A stretch of DNA of 64,000 nt from Variovorax sp. V213 (GTDB taxonomy: Bacteria; Pseudomonadota; Gammaproteobacteria; Burkholderiales; Burkholderiaceae_C), in assembly GCF_041154455.1 (NCBI RefSeq), contig NZ_AP028664.1, positions 3,907,001 through 3,971,000 of the forward strand. Reading direction: 5' to 3'. Both the position numbers and the translations under genes were made by a program. Of the stretch, positions 31,674 through 40,888 are shown piece after piece. Numbering within the stretch: the stretch's first letter is position 1; every line of letters begins with the position of its first letter. The notes below the pieces were generated by a model. That model was not told where the DNA came from. It saw only the letters and a list, made by a program, of their open reading frames with translations, and searched no databases.

Positions 31674-34523
31674 ATGTCTGACGCTGCTTCCACCACCGAC
31701 TACCGTTCCACGCTGAACCTGCCCGACACCCCCTTCCCGATGCGCGGCGACCTGCCCAAGCGCGAACCGGGCTGGGTGAAGGAATGGAACGACGAAGGCC
31801 GCTACCACCGCCTGCGCGACGCCCGCCACGGCGCGCCCAAGTTCATCCTGCACGACGGCCCGCCCTACGCCAACGGCCAGATCCACATGGGCCACGCGGT
31901 GAACAAGATCCTGAAGGACATGATCGCCAAGGCGCGCCAGCTCGAAGGCTATGACGCGCTCTACGTGCCCGGCTGGGATTGCCACGGCCTGCCGATCGAG
32001 AACGCCATCGAAAAGCAGTACGGCCGCAACCTGAGCCGCGACGAGATGCAGGCCAAGAGCCGCGCCTACGCCACGGAACAGATCGCGCAGCAGATGCTCG
32101 ACTTCCAGCGCCTGGGTGTGCTGGGCGAATGGGACCATCCCTACAAGACGATGGATTTTGCGAACGAAGCCGGCGAACTGCGTGCGTTCAAGCGCGTGAT
32201 CGAGCGCGGCTTCGTCTATCGCGGCCTGAAGCCGGTGTACTGGTGCTTCGACTGCGGCTCCTCACTGGCCGAGTTCGAAATCGAATACGCCGACAAGAAG
32301 AGCCAGACCCTCGACGTGGCCTTCAAGGCCCACGAGCGCGAGAAGGTGCTCAAGGCCTTCGAGACCGACCACACGATCCTCGGCGACATCTTCGCCGTGA
32401 TCTGGACCACCACCGCGTGGACCATCCCGGCCAACCAGGCGATCAACCTGAATCCGGAGATCGAGTACTCGCTGGTCGACACCGAGCGTGGCCTCTTGAT
32501 CCTCGCCAACTCGCTGGTCGAGATGTGCATGACGCGCTATGCGCTCGACGGCAAGGTGCTGGCCACGGTCAAGGGCGAGAAGCTCGGCGGCCTGGAGTTC
32601 GAGCATCCGCTGTACGACGTCGACGCCGGCTACAAGCGCCTGTCCCCGGTGTACCTGGCCGACTACGCCACCGCCACCGACGGCACCGGCCTGGTCCACT
32701 CCTCGCCCGCCTACGGCGTGGACGACTTCAACTCCTGCATCGCCCATGGCGTGGCCTACGACGACATCCTGAATCCGGTGCAGGGCAACGGCAGCTACGC
32801 GCTCGACTTCCCGCTTTTCGGCGGGCAGAACATCTGGAAGGCGGTGCCGGTCATCATCTCGGCGCTGCGCGATGCCAATCGGCTGCTCACCACCGAGACC
32901 ATCACCCACAGCTACCCGCACTGCTGGCGCCACAAGACGCCGGTGATCTACCGCGCCGCGGCGCAGTGGTTCATCCGCATGGACGAAGGCGAAGGCGTGT
33001 TCACCAAGGACAAGGCGCCCAAGTCGCTGCGCCAGACCGCGCTCGAAGCCATCGAAGAAACCAGCTTCTATCCAGAGAACGGCAAGGCACGGCTGCACGA
33101 CATGATCGCCAACCGGCCCGACTGGTGCATCTCGCGCCAGCGCAGCTGGGGCGTGCCGATCCCGTTCTTCCTGCACAAGGACTCGGGCGAGCTGCATCCG
33201 CGCACGATGGAAATCCTCGACCAGGCCGCCGACATCGTCGAGAAGGGCGGCATCGAGGCCTGGAGCCGCGTCACGGCCGAAGAAATTCTGGGTGCCGAAG
33301 ACGCGCCGCACTACACCAAGAGCACCGACATCCTCGAGGTGTGGTTCGACTCGGGCTCGACCTTCTATCACGTGCTGCGCGGCACGCACCCCAACGGGCA
33401 TCACGAGACGGGCCCTGAAGCCGACCTGTACCTCGAAGGCCACGACCAGCATCGCGGCTGGTTCCACTCGTCGCTCTTGATCGCCTGCGCGCTGGAAGAC
33501 CGCGCGCCGTACCGGGGCCTGCTCACGCACGGCTTCACGGTGGATGCCAAGGGCATCAAGATGAGCAAGTCGCTCAAGAACGGCATCGACCCGCAGGAGA
33601 TCAGCAGCAAGCTGGGCGCGGAAATCATCCGCCTCTGGGTGGCTGCGAGCGACTATTCGGGCGACATCGCGGGCGACGACAAGATCCTGGCGCGCGTGGT
33701 CGACTCGTACCGCCGCATCCGCAACACGCTGCGCTTCCTGCTCGCGAACACCAGCGACTTCGACATCGCGAAGGATGCGGTGCCGCTCGATGAGCTGTTC
33801 GAGATCGACCGCTATGCACTCGCGCGCGCGTCGCAGTTCCAGGCCGAGATCCTCGCGCACTACAAGGTGTACGAGTTCCATCCGGTGGTGGCCAAGCTGC
33901 AGATCTACTGCTCGGAAGACCTGGGCGGTTTCTACCTGGACATCCTGAAGGACCGCCTCTACACGACGGCGCCGGGCTCGCCCGCGCGCCGCAGCGCGCA
34001 GACGGCGCTCTGGCACATCTCGCAAGCCATGCTGCGCTGGATGGCGCCGTTCCTGAGCTTCACGGCCGAAGAGGCGTGGAAGTTCGTGAGCACGGCCAAG
34101 CCAGGCGAGTCGATCTTCGCGCAGACGTACAGCGAATTCGCGGCGCCCGATGAAGCGCTGCTCGCCAAGTGGAGCCGCCTGCGCGAGATCCGCGACGTGG
34201 TGAACAAGGACATCGAGGCGGTGCGCGCCGAAGGCAAGGTCGGCTCGTCGCTGCAGGCCAACCTGCAACTCAGCGCACCGGCGGACGACCTTGCGCTGCT
34301 GGGCACGCTCGGCGACGACCTGAAGTTCGTCTTCATCGCCTCGGCCATCGAACTGGCGGCGGGCGAGGCCCTGTCTACCGTGGTGACGCCGAGCACGGCG
34401 CAGAAGTGCGACCGCTGCTGGCACTACCGCGAGGACGTGGGCCACGACCCCGCGCATCCGACGATCTGCGGGCGTTGCACCAGCAATCTGTTCGGCGCCG
34501 GCGAGCCGCGGAGCTTTGCCTGA
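31674..34523 (+). CDS. ileS: Isoleucine--tRNA ligase
   Basis: Class I synthetase charging tRNA-Ile and editing valine. The 949-residue protein has HMGH (71-74, the HIGH motif) after DGPPYANGQI, a CP1 editing domain with TTAWTIPANQAINLNP, KMSKS (629-633), and an anticodon-binding region. A C-terminal zinc finger follows (CDRCWHYREDVG...ICGRC) with four cysteines, typical of bacterial type IleRS. The stop codon overlaps the lspA start by one base (TGATG), so the two are coupled. No clear ribosome binding site precedes its ATG. Confidence 0.98.
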   Translation: MSDAASTTDYRSTLNLPDTPFPMRGDLPKREPGWVKEWNDEGRYHRLRDARHGAPKFILHDGPPYANGQIHMGHAVNKILKDMIAKARQLEGYDALYVPGWDCHGLPIENAIEKQYGRNLSRDEMQAKSRAYATEQIAQQMLDFQRLGVLGEWDHPYKTMDFANEAGELRAFKRVIERGFVYRGLKPVYWCFDCGSSLAEFEIEYADKKSQTLDVAFKAHEREKVLKAFETDHTILGDIFAVIWTTTAWTIPANQAINLNPEIEYSLVDTERGLLILANSLVEMCMTRYALDGKVLATVKGEKLGGLEFEHPLYDVDAGYKRLSPVYLADYATATDGTGLVHSSPAYGVDDFNSCIAHGVAYDDILNPVQGNGSYALDFPLFGGQNIWKAVPVIISALRDANRLLTTETITHSYPHCWRHKTPVIYRAAAQWFIRMDEGEGVFTKDKAPKSLRQTALEAIEETSFYPENGKARLHDMIANRPDWCISRQRSWGVPIPFFLHKDSGELHPRTMEILDQAADIVEKGGIEAWSRVTAEEILGAEDAPHYTKSTDILEVWFDSGSTFYHVLRGTHPNGHHETGPEADLYLEGHDQHRGWFHSSLLIACALEDRAPYRGLLTHGFTVDAKGIKMSKSLKNGIDPQEISSKLGAEIIRLWVAASDYSGDIAGDDKILARVVDSYRRIRNTLRFLLANTSDFDIAKDAVPLDELFEIDRYALARASQFQAEILAHYKVYEFHPVVAKLQIYCSEDLGGFYLDILKDRLYTTAPGSPARRSAQTALWHISQAMLRWMAPFLSFTAEEAWKFVSTAKPGESIFAQTYSEFAAPDEALLAKWSRLREIRDVVNKDIEAVRAEGKVGSSLQANLQLSAPADDLALLGTLGDDLKFVFIASAIELAAGEALSTVVTPSTAQKCDRCWHYREDVGHDPAHPTICGRCTSNLFGAGEPRSFA

Positions 34524-35035
34524 TGGCGGCCGCACGCACCATGTCGGCATCGCGTTCCCGCAGCGGCAGCATCTGGCCATGGCTCGGGCTGGCGGCGATC
34601 GTCCTGATCATCGACCAGTTCACCAAGACGCTGATCCTGGGCTACTACAAGCTCGGTGACGCGACCTACGTGACGAGCTTCTTCAACGTGGTCCGCGCGC
34701 ACAACACGGGCGCCGCGTTCTCGTTCCTCGCCGACCATTCGGGATGGCAGCGCTGGTTCTTCACGGCCATCGGCGTGGCGGCTGCGGTGTTCATCGTCTG
34801 GATGCTGAAGTCGCACGCGGGGCAGAAGCTGTTTTCGTTCTCGATGGCCTGCATCCTGGGCGGTGCGATCGGCAACGTGATCGACCGGATGATGCACGGC
34901 TACGTGGTGGACTTCCTCAGCTTCCACGCCGGCAACTGGTACTTCCCGGCGTTCAATGCGGCCGATAGCGCGATCACGCTCGGGGCCATTTGCTTGATCC
35001 TGGACGAGATCCGGCGGGTTCGCCGCGGGAAGTAG
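34523..35035 (+). CDS. lspA: Lipoprotein signal peptidase (signal peptidase II)
   Basis: Inner-membrane aspartic protease that removes signal peptides from prolipoproteins. The 170-residue protein has four membrane spans. It carries the conserved DQFTK (31-35), RAHNTGAAFSFLAD, and the catalytic aspartates D130 (GNVIDRMMHGYVVDF) and D148 (FNAADSAI). It begins at ATG 34523, overlapping the ileS stop; an in-frame ATG six codons later (MSASRSRS) is a possible alternative. The linkage to ileS is classic. Confidence 0.96.
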   Translation: MAAARTMSASRSRSGSIWPWLGLAAIVLIIDQFTKTLILGYYKLGDATYVTSFFNVVRAHNTGAAFSFLADHSGWQRWFFTAIGVAAAVFIVWMLKSHAGQKLFSFSMACILGGAIGNVIDRMMHGYVVDFLSFHAGNWYFPAFNAADSAITLGAICLILDEIRRVRRGK

Positions 35036-35060
35036 GTTCGTCGTCCGTTAGAGGCCGTCG

Positions 35061-35096
35061 GCCCTCACCCCAGCCCTCTCCCGGAGGGAGAGGGAG
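35061..35096. repeat. GC-rich hairpin (CCCTCTCCC-GGA-GGGAGAGGG) after lspA
   Basis: Perfect 9-base arms at 35074-35082 and 35086-35094 around GGA, preceded by CCCTCACCCCAG. It lies 38 bases after the lspA stop and could act as a terminator, though no T-run follows (AGCAAG). It looks like a known type of dispersed GC-rich intergenic repeat. Confidence 0.65.
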
Positions 35097-35176
35097 CAAG
35101 ACGTGCCTCCAACACGCGCGAGGGTTTCTCCCCACTTTCATAGGCTGTCATAGCGGGGTCATACTGCCGCGGTGAA

Positions 35177-35192
35177 ATGTAATCGATTACAT
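35177..35192. promoter_or_regulatory. Palindromic LacI-type operator
   Basis: ATGTAATCGATTACAT is a perfect 16-base palindrome with the central CG typical of LacI-family operators. It ends 11 bases before the start codon of the adjacent LacI-family gene, so it probably mediates autoregulation and, through the transcript, control of the ABC operon behind it. It stands out as an A/T-rich island in GC-rich DNA. Confidence 0.85.
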
Positions 35193-35203
35193 GACACCGC
35201 ACG

Positions 35204-36202
35204 ATGAGCATCCAAGCCGTTGCAGCCAAAGCCGGAGTTTCCGTGGCCACCGTGTCGCGGGCCTTCAATTTCCCGGACAAGGTGACTCGCGCCACGCGTG
35301 AGCTGGTGGAGCGCGTGGCACGCGAACTCGACTACGTGCCGAATGCCAGCGCGCGCACCTTGCGCACCCAGCGCAGCCGCGCATTGGGCGTCGTGCTTCC
35401 TACGCTGCTGAATCCGACCTTTGCCGAGTGCCTTCAGGGCATCGCGGGCGCAGCCATCGCCGGCGGCTACGCGATCATTCCCATCACCACTGGCTACCAG
35501 CTCGCCGAAGAGGAACGCGCGGTCCACCTGCTTCTGGCCGGCAATGTCGACGGGCTGATCCTCGTGGTGTCCAACCCTTCCACTTCGGCCGCGCTCGCCC
35601 GGCTGCGCAGCGCCGGCACGCCTTATGTGTTGGCCTACAACCGGCATCCCGATCATCCTTGCGTGACCGTCGATGGCGAGGCGGCCGTGGCCGATGCGGT
35701 GGCGCGGCTGGTGCTGCTCGGCCATCGCCGCATCGCGATGGTCAGCGGCACGCTCGCGGCATCCGACCGAGCGCAGCAACGCTATCGCGGCTATCAAAAA
35801 GGCATGGCCGACGCAGGGCTCGACGCGCCTCTGCTCATCGAAGTGCCGTTTGTCGAAAGCGCAGGCCACATGCTCGCGCAGTTGCTGCAAGCCGGGGACC
35901 GGCCGACCGCGCTGGTCTGCTCGAACGACCTGCTCGCCATCCGCAGCATCCGGGCCGCGCACTTGAGCGGCCTCGACGTACCGGGCGATCTCAGCGTGGT
36001 CGGCTTCGACGGCATTGCGCTCGGCGAAGACCTCACGCCGGCGCTCACCACCATCGCGCAGCCCAACAGCGACATCGGCCGCCGCAGCGTCGAGCTGCTG
36101 GTCCAGGCGATGGCCGGCGGTGCCGCGCTGCAGGCCGACTCGAGCCTGCTGCTGCCCTGTTTCTTCCGCGACGGCGAATCGTGCGCGGCCGCCGCAACCT
36201 GA
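35204..36202 (+). CDS. LacI-family transcriptional regulator
   Basis: A 332-residue repressor-type protein. The N-terminal helix-turn-helix reads MSIQAVAAKAGVSVATVSRAFNFPDKV (1-27), followed by the hinge region VPNASARTLRTQRSRALGVVLP (44-66). A periplasmic-binding-protein-like effector domain fills the rest (GNVDGLILVVSNP, HRRIAMVSGTL, DLSVVGFDGIALGEDLTPALTTI). The palindrome just before its start codon is the likely operator. It is the first gene of a six-gene rightward run with an ABC importer and a phosphodiesterase, so its inducer is probably the imported compound or a product of it. Confidence 0.93.
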   Translation: MSIQAVAAKAGVSVATVSRAFNFPDKVTRATRELVERVARELDYVPNASARTLRTQRSRALGVVLPTLLNPTFAECLQGIAGAAIAGGYAIIPITTGYQLAEEERAVHLLLAGNVDGLILVVSNPSTSAALARLRSAGTPYVLAYNRHPDHPCVTVDGEAAVADAVARLVLLGHRRIAMVSGTLAASDRAQQRYRGYQKGMADAGLDAPLLIEVPFVESAGHMLAQLLQAGDRPTALVCSNDLLAIRSIRAAHLSGLDVPGDLSVVGFDGIALGEDLTPALTTIAQPNSDIGRRSVELLVQAMAGGAALQADSSLLLPCFFRDGESCAAAAT

Positions 36203-36242
36203 CCCTTTCGTTTTCCGCCACATCAAACCAAGGAGTTCTTCC

Positions 36243-37271
36243 ATGATGTTGTCCTTCCAGTCCTTCCGCTTTTCCCGCATGGCCCGCCTGGGCCTCCTCG
36301 CAGCCACGCTCGCCGCCGGCAGCACGGCCATGGCCCAGACCGCCATCTGCTACAACTGCCCCACCGAGTGGGCCGACTGGGGCACGCAGCTCAAGGCCAT
36401 CAAGGCCAGGACCGGCGTCACCGTGCCGGCCGACAACAAGAACTCGGGCCAGTCGCTCGCGCAGCTCGTGGCCGAAAAAGCCAGCCCCGTGGCCGACGTC
36501 ACCTACCTGGGCGTGACCTTCGCGGTGCAGGCGCAGAAAGAAGGCGTGGTCGAGCCCTACAAGCCGGCCGCGTGGAAAGACATTCCCGACGGCATGAAGG
36601 ACCCGGCCGGCAACTGGTTCACCATCCACTCCGGCACGCTCGGCTTCATGGTCAATGTCGATGCGCTCAAGGGCAAGCCGATTCCGAAGTCGTGGGCCGA
36701 CCTGCTCAAGCCCGAGTACAAGGGCCTCATCGGCTATCTCGACCCCGCCTCGGCCTTTGTCGGCTATGTCGGCGCGGTGGCAGTGAACGAGGCGCGCGGC
36801 GGCACGCTCGACAACTTCGGCCCGGCCATCGACTACTTCAAGGCACTGCAGAAGAACGAGCCCATCGTGCCCAAGCAGACCTCCTACGCGCGCGTGCTGT
36901 CGGGCGAGATCGCGATCCTGCTCGACTACGACTTCAACGCCTACCGTGCCAAGTACAAGGACAAGGCCAACGTCGCTTTCGTCATTCCGAGCGAAGGCAC
37001 GCTGGCGGTGCCCTACGTGATGAGCCTCGTCGCCAAGGCGCCGCATGCAGCCGAAGGCAAGAAGGTGCTCGACTTCGTGCTGTCCGACGAAGGCCAGGCG
37101 ATCTGGGCCAAGGCCTACCTGCGGCCGGTGCGCGCGGGCGCAATGCCGAAGGACATCGAGGCGCAGTTCCTGCCGGCCAGCGAATACGCGCGCGCCAAGA
37201 GCGTCGACTACGCCCGCATGGCCGAGGCGCAGCGCGCGTTCTCCGACCGCTATCTGAAGGAAGTGCGCTGA
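36243..37271 (+). CDS. ABC transporter periplasmic substrate-binding protein (2-aminoethylphosphonate/iron/polyamine type)
   Basis: A 342-residue periplasmic receptor of the class that binds Fe3+, polyamines, thiamine or aminoethylphosphonate. The signal peptide is about residues 1-31 (RMARLGLLAATLAAGSTAMAQ). The mature protein begins TAICYNCPTEWADWG and has two cysteines close together (CYNC). The ligand cannot be read out. The start ATG 36243 has AAGGAG 8 bases upstream. The gene is 40 bases after the LacI-type gene and 10 before the first permease. Confidence 0.88.
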   Translation: MMLSFQSFRFSRMARLGLLAATLAAGSTAMAQTAICYNCPTEWADWGTQLKAIKARTGVTVPADNKNSGQSLAQLVAEKASPVADVTYLGVTFAVQAQKEGVVEPYKPAAWKDIPDGMKDPAGNWFTIHSGTLGFMVNVDALKGKPIPKSWADLLKPEYKGLIGYLDPASAFVGYVGAVAVNEARGGTLDNFGPAIDYFKALQKNEPIVPKQTSYARVLSGEIAILLDYDFNAYRAKYKDKANVAFVIPSEGTLAVPYVMSLVAKAPHAAEGKKVLDFVLSDEGQAIWAKAYLRPVRAGAMPKDIEAQFLPASEYARAKSVDYARMAEAQRAFSDRYLKEVR

Positions 37272-37281
37272 AGCGCGTGCG

Positions 37282-38109
37282 ATGAAACCGTCGTCAGCCA
37301 ATGCCTGGAACCCACGCTGGCGACTGCTCGCCTGCGCGGCACCCGCAGCCGCTTTCTTCGCGGCCTTCTGGCTGCTGCCCGTGGTGCGCCTGCTCACGCT
37401 TCCGGCGACCAAGGGCTGGGGCACCTACTTCGCGGTGCTGACCGACTCTAGCTACCTGCAGAGCATGGCCAACACCGTGGCGCTGTCGGTGGGCGTGACG
37501 CTCGCCACGCTGGTGCTCGGTGCCGCCGTGGGCATCTATCTTGCGCGCCATGCCTTCACGGGCAGGCGCATGCTGCTGTCGCTGCTCACGCTGCCGCTGT
37601 CCTTTCCGGGCGTGATCATCGGCTTCTTCGTGATCCTGCTCGGTGGACGGCAAGGGCTGGTGGCCGACATCGGCGACAGCCTGTTCGGCGAGCGCATCAC
37701 CTTTGCGTATGGCCTGCTCGGACTGTTCCTGGCCTACCTGTACTTCTCGCTGCCGCGCGCCATCGCCACCTACGCGGCAGCGGCCGAGGCCATGAACGTG
37801 CAGCTCGAAGAAGCCGCGCGCTCGCTCGGCGCCTCGCGCCTGCGCGTGGCGCGCGACGTGTGGATGCCAGAGCTCGCGCCCACCACGCTCGCCTGCGGCG
37901 CGATCCTGTTCGCCACCTCGATGGGGGCGTTCGGCACCGCCTTTACGCTGGCCAGCAAGTTCGAGGTGATCCCGATCACCATCTACAACGAGTTCACCAA
38001 CTACGCCAACTTCGCGCTCGCCGCGTCGCTGTCGATTGCGCTGGGCCTCGTGACCTGGCTGGTGCTGTTCGCGGCGCGACGCTTCGGGGCCAACCCGGTC
38101 GCCCGCTGA
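37282..38109 (+). CDS. ABC transporter permease (first of two)
   Basis: A 275-residue inner-membrane permease with about six spans. The cytoplasmic EAA loop reads EEAARSLGASRLRVARDVWMPELAP (about 174-198), which docks the ATPase. It belongs with the BPD_transp_1 permeases of polyamine/phosphonate importers. The second permease gene begins 12 bases later. Confidence 0.92.
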   Translation: MKPSSANAWNPRWRLLACAAPAAAFFAAFWLLPVVRLLTLPATKGWGTYFAVLTDSSYLQSMANTVALSVGVTLATLVLGAAVGIYLARHAFTGRRMLLSLLTLPLSFPGVIIGFFVILLGGRQGLVADIGDSLFGERITFAYGLLGLFLAYLYFSLPRAIATYAAAAEAMNVQLEEAARSLGASRLRVARDVWMPELAPTTLACGAILFATSMGAFGTAFTLASKFEVIPITIYNEFTNYANFALAASLSIALGLVTWLVLFAARRFGANPVAR

Positions 38110-38121
38110 AGGAAACGCTTC

Positions 38122-38922
38122 ATGCGAAAGAACGTGCAACCCAAGGCGCCCTTCCTGCTGGCCGTGACCGTGCTGGTGAGCCTCTTCATGATCGCGCCGA
38201 TGCTGCTGTCGGTGATGGCGGGCCTGGTCAACAACTACAGCGCAGGCCTGAAGAGCGGACTCACGCTGCGCTGGCTCGGCGAGGTGTGGGAGAACTACGG
38301 CGGCACCGTCGGCTGGTCGCTCGCACTGGCGCTCGCCTGCGTGATCGGCACCGTGCTGCTGGGCGTGCCCTGCGCCTACGCGCTGGCGCGCAGCCGCACG
38401 CGGGCCGCGCACATCTTCGAAGAGTTGTTGACGCTGCCGGTTGCGGTGCCGGGCCTCGCGACCGCGCTGGCGCTGATCCTCGCCTACGGCCAGCTCACGG
38501 CTTTCCGCCAGAGCTTCGCCTTCATTCTCGTGGGCCACATGGTGTTCACGCTGCCGTTCATGGTTCGCACGGTGAGTTCGGCGCTCCAGCGCGACGATCT
38601 GCTCGCGCTCGAGGAGGCTGCCCGCTCGCTGGGCGCGAACTTCCGCCAACGCTTCATGGGCATCCTGGTGCCCGCGGTTTTCCCGGCCATCGTGGCCGGC
38701 AGCCTGATGGTGTTCACGCTTTCGGTGGGCGAGTTCAACCTCACCTGGATGCTGCACACGCCGCTCACGCGCACCTTGCCCGTGGGCCTGGCCGATAGCT
38801 ACGCTTCGATGCGCATCGAGATCGGTTCGGCCTACACGCTGGTCTTTTTCGCGGTCATTCTTCCGGTGCTGTGGGGCCTGCAGTACCTTGCCAACCTGAT
38901 GCAAAAACGCCATGGAACTTGA
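38122..38922 (+). CDS. ABC transporter permease (second of two)
   Basis: A 266-residue inner-membrane permease with about six spans and the EAA loop EEAARSLGANFRQRFMGILVPAVFP (about 172-196). It forms a heterodimer with the preceding permease by inference. Its 3' end overlaps the ATPase start by 11 bases. Confidence 0.92.
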   Translation: MRKNVQPKAPFLLAVTVLVSLFMIAPMLLSVMAGLVNNYSAGLKSGLTLRWLGEVWENYGGTVGWSLALALACVIGTVLLGVPCAYALARSRTRAAHIFEELLTLPVAVPGLATALALILAYGQLTAFRQSFAFILVGHMVFTLPFMVRTVSSALQRDDLLALEEAARSLGANFRQRFMGILVPAVFPAIVAGSLMVFTLSVGEFNLTWMLHTPLTRTLPVGLADSYASMRIEIGSAYTLVFFAVILPVLWGLQYLANLMQKRHGT

Positions 38923-39973
38923 ACGCATTCCCATCGACATCTCGCGCTGCGCCAAGACCTACGCCGACGGCACGCGCGGCCTGCAGCCGACCGACCTGCA
39001 CGTGGAGGCCGGCGAGGTGCTTGCACTGCTCGGCCCATCGGGCTGCGGCAAGACGACGCTGCTGCGGCTGATCGCGGGGCTCGAAGCACCCGACGAAGGC
39101 AGCCGCATCGTGTTCGGCGGCCAGGACGTGACCGAGCGGCCGGTGGAGCACCGCGGCGTGGGCATGGTGTTCCAGAGCTACGCGCTTTTTCCGCAGATGA
39201 CGGTGGCGGCCAACATCGGCTATGGCCTGCGCATCCGCGGCGTGGCGCCGGAAGAAGAAAAACGCGCCGTGGGCGAGCTGGTCGACCTCACGCGCCTGGG
39301 TGGCCTCGAAAACAAGCGCCCTGCCGAGCTTTCGGGCGGCCAGCGGCAGCGCGTGGCGCTGGCGCGCGCCGTGGCGGTGCGCCCACGCGTGCTGCTGCTC
39401 GACGAGCCGCTGGCCGCGCTCGATGCCAAGCTCAAGGAATCGCTGCGCGACGAGCTTGCCGAGCTGCTGCGCCGGCTGCACATCACGGCCATCCACGTCA
39501 CGCACGACCAGCAGGAGGCACTGGCCATTGCCGACCGCCTGGCGGTGATGAGCGCCGGGCGCATCGTGCAGATCGGCCGCGGCGAAGAGCTGTACCGTGC
39601 GCCGGCGCATCCCTTCGTGGCGGAGTTCCTGGGCCGGGTCAACCGGCTGGAACGCGAGGCCGATGCCATCGCGCAAGGCGTTGTCCGACTCGGCGGTAGC
39701 TCCCTGCCTTGCCCACCTGCCTGGCAGAGCCATGCCATGCTCCTGGTCCGACCCGAAGACGTCGAAGTGAGCGCGCCGCGGCCGGACTGGGGCGCGGCCA
39801 CGGTCGAACGCCGCACCTTCCTCGGCGACCGCGTGCAGCTGCAACTGCGCCTGCGGGACCAGCCCCTGCTGGTGGCCGATGTGGGGCGCGACACGCCTTT
39901 CGGCCCCGGCGATCCTGTGGGACTGCGCATCCAGCCCGATCGCCTGATGACGTCGCAGGAGACCAGCGTATGA
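38912..39973 (+). CDS. ABC transporter ATP-binding protein with TOBE domain
   Basis: A 353-residue ATPase of the PotA/CysA/FbpC type. Walker A is GPSGCGKT (41-48), signature LSGGQ (140-144), Walker B LLLDEP (161-166), and a C-terminal TOBE domain (about 255-353) that may bind a regulator or ligand. The start ATG overlaps the permease gene, and the stop overlaps the next start (ATGA), so all are translationally coupled. Confidence 0.94.
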   Translation: MELERIPIDISRCAKTYADGTRGLQPTDLHVEAGEVLALLGPSGCGKTTLLRLIAGLEAPDEGSRIVFGGQDVTERPVEHRGVGMVFQSYALFPQMTVAANIGYGLRIRGVAPEEEKRAVGELVDLTRLGGLENKRPAELSGGQRQRVALARAVAVRPRVLLLDEPLAALDAKLKESLRDELAELLRRLHITAIHVTHDQQEALAIADRLAVMSAGRIVQIGRGEELYRAPAHPFVAEFLGRVNRLEREADAIAQGVVRLGGSSLPCPPAWQSHAMLLVRPEDVEVSAPRPDWGAATVERRTFLGDRVQLQLRLRDQPLLVADVGRDTPFGPGDPVGLRIQPDRLMTSQETSV

Positions 39974-40824
39974 CGACGACAGAAGACACCACTTTCCTGG
40001 TCCAGCTGACCGACCTGCACATCCGCGAGCCGGGCCGCCTGGCCTATGGCCGCATCGACACGGCGCCCTACCTGGAGCGCGCGGTGCAATCGGTGCTCCG
40101 GCTGCCGCAGCACCCCGACGCCGTCGTCATCACGGGCGACCTGAGCGACTTCGGCCGCGCCGCCGAATACGAGCACCTGGCGCGCCTCTTGGCACCGCTG
40201 ACCATGCCGGTCTACCTGATGCCCGGGAACCATGACGACCGCGACCAGTTGCGCCGCAGCTTTCCCGGCCACACCTACCTGGCGCCGGGCGTGGGCACGG
40301 CCGGCTTCGTGCAGTATTCGGTGCGCGTGGGTGCGCTGCGCCTGCTCACGCTGGACACCTGCGTGACGGGCGAGAGCCACGGCACCCTGTGCGACGAGCG
40401 CCTGGGCTGGCTCGAACAACAGCTCGACGCCTGCCGCGGCGAGCCCGTCGTCATCGCCATGCACCACCCGCCTTTCCAGACGCTGATCGGCCACATGGAC
40501 GAGATCGGCCTGCTGCAGGGCGCCGAGGCATTGGAAGCGCTGGTCGCGCGGCACGGCAACGTCGAACGCGTGATCTGCGGGCACCTGCACCGCGCCATCG
40601 ACGTGCGCTTCGGCGGCACCATCGCATCGACCTCGCCCGCGCCGGCGCACCAGGTCTGCCTGGACCTGTCGCCTGACGCACCCTCGGCGTGGGCGCTGGA
40701 ACCGCCCGGCTTCAGGGTCCACGCCTGGTCTGCCCGCAGCGGGCGGCTGGTGACCCATTTAGCGGCTTCCGGCACATTCGAAGGCCCTTTTCCATTCCAT
40801 GACAACGGCACATTGATCGACTGA
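39970..40824 (+). CDS. Class III phosphodiesterase (metallophosphoesterase, CpdA/GpdQ-like)
   Basis: A 284-residue cytoplasmic metallophosphoesterase. All metal-binding motifs of the cyclic-nucleotide/glycerophosphodiesterase class are present: D15-L-H17, GD 56-57, GNHD 86-89, HH 165-166 and GHLH 204-207. It lacks a signal peptide. It starts inside the ATPase gene (ATGA overlap), so its product is made together with the importer. It could hydrolyse an imported phosphodiester (for example a glycerophosphodiester) or a cyclic nucleotide; the operon favours the first. Confidence 0.92.
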   Translation: MTTTEDTTFLVQLTDLHIREPGRLAYGRIDTAPYLERAVQSVLRLPQHPDAVVITGDLSDFGRAAEYEHLARLLAPLTMPVYLMPGNHDDRDQLRRSFPGHTYLAPGVGTAGFVQYSVRVGALRLLTLDTCVTGESHGTLCDERLGWLEQQLDACRGEPVVIAMHHPPFQTLIGHMDEIGLLQGAEALEALVARHGNVERVICGHLHRAIDVRFGGTIASTSPAPAHQVCLDLSPDAPSAWALEPPGFRVHAWSARSGRLVTHLAASGTFEGPFPFHDNGTLID

Positions 40825-40888
40825 GCCCCTACATGTGGAAAATGGGGCCGGAAACGAACCGAAACGAAAAGGACAGAAAACATTCCCC

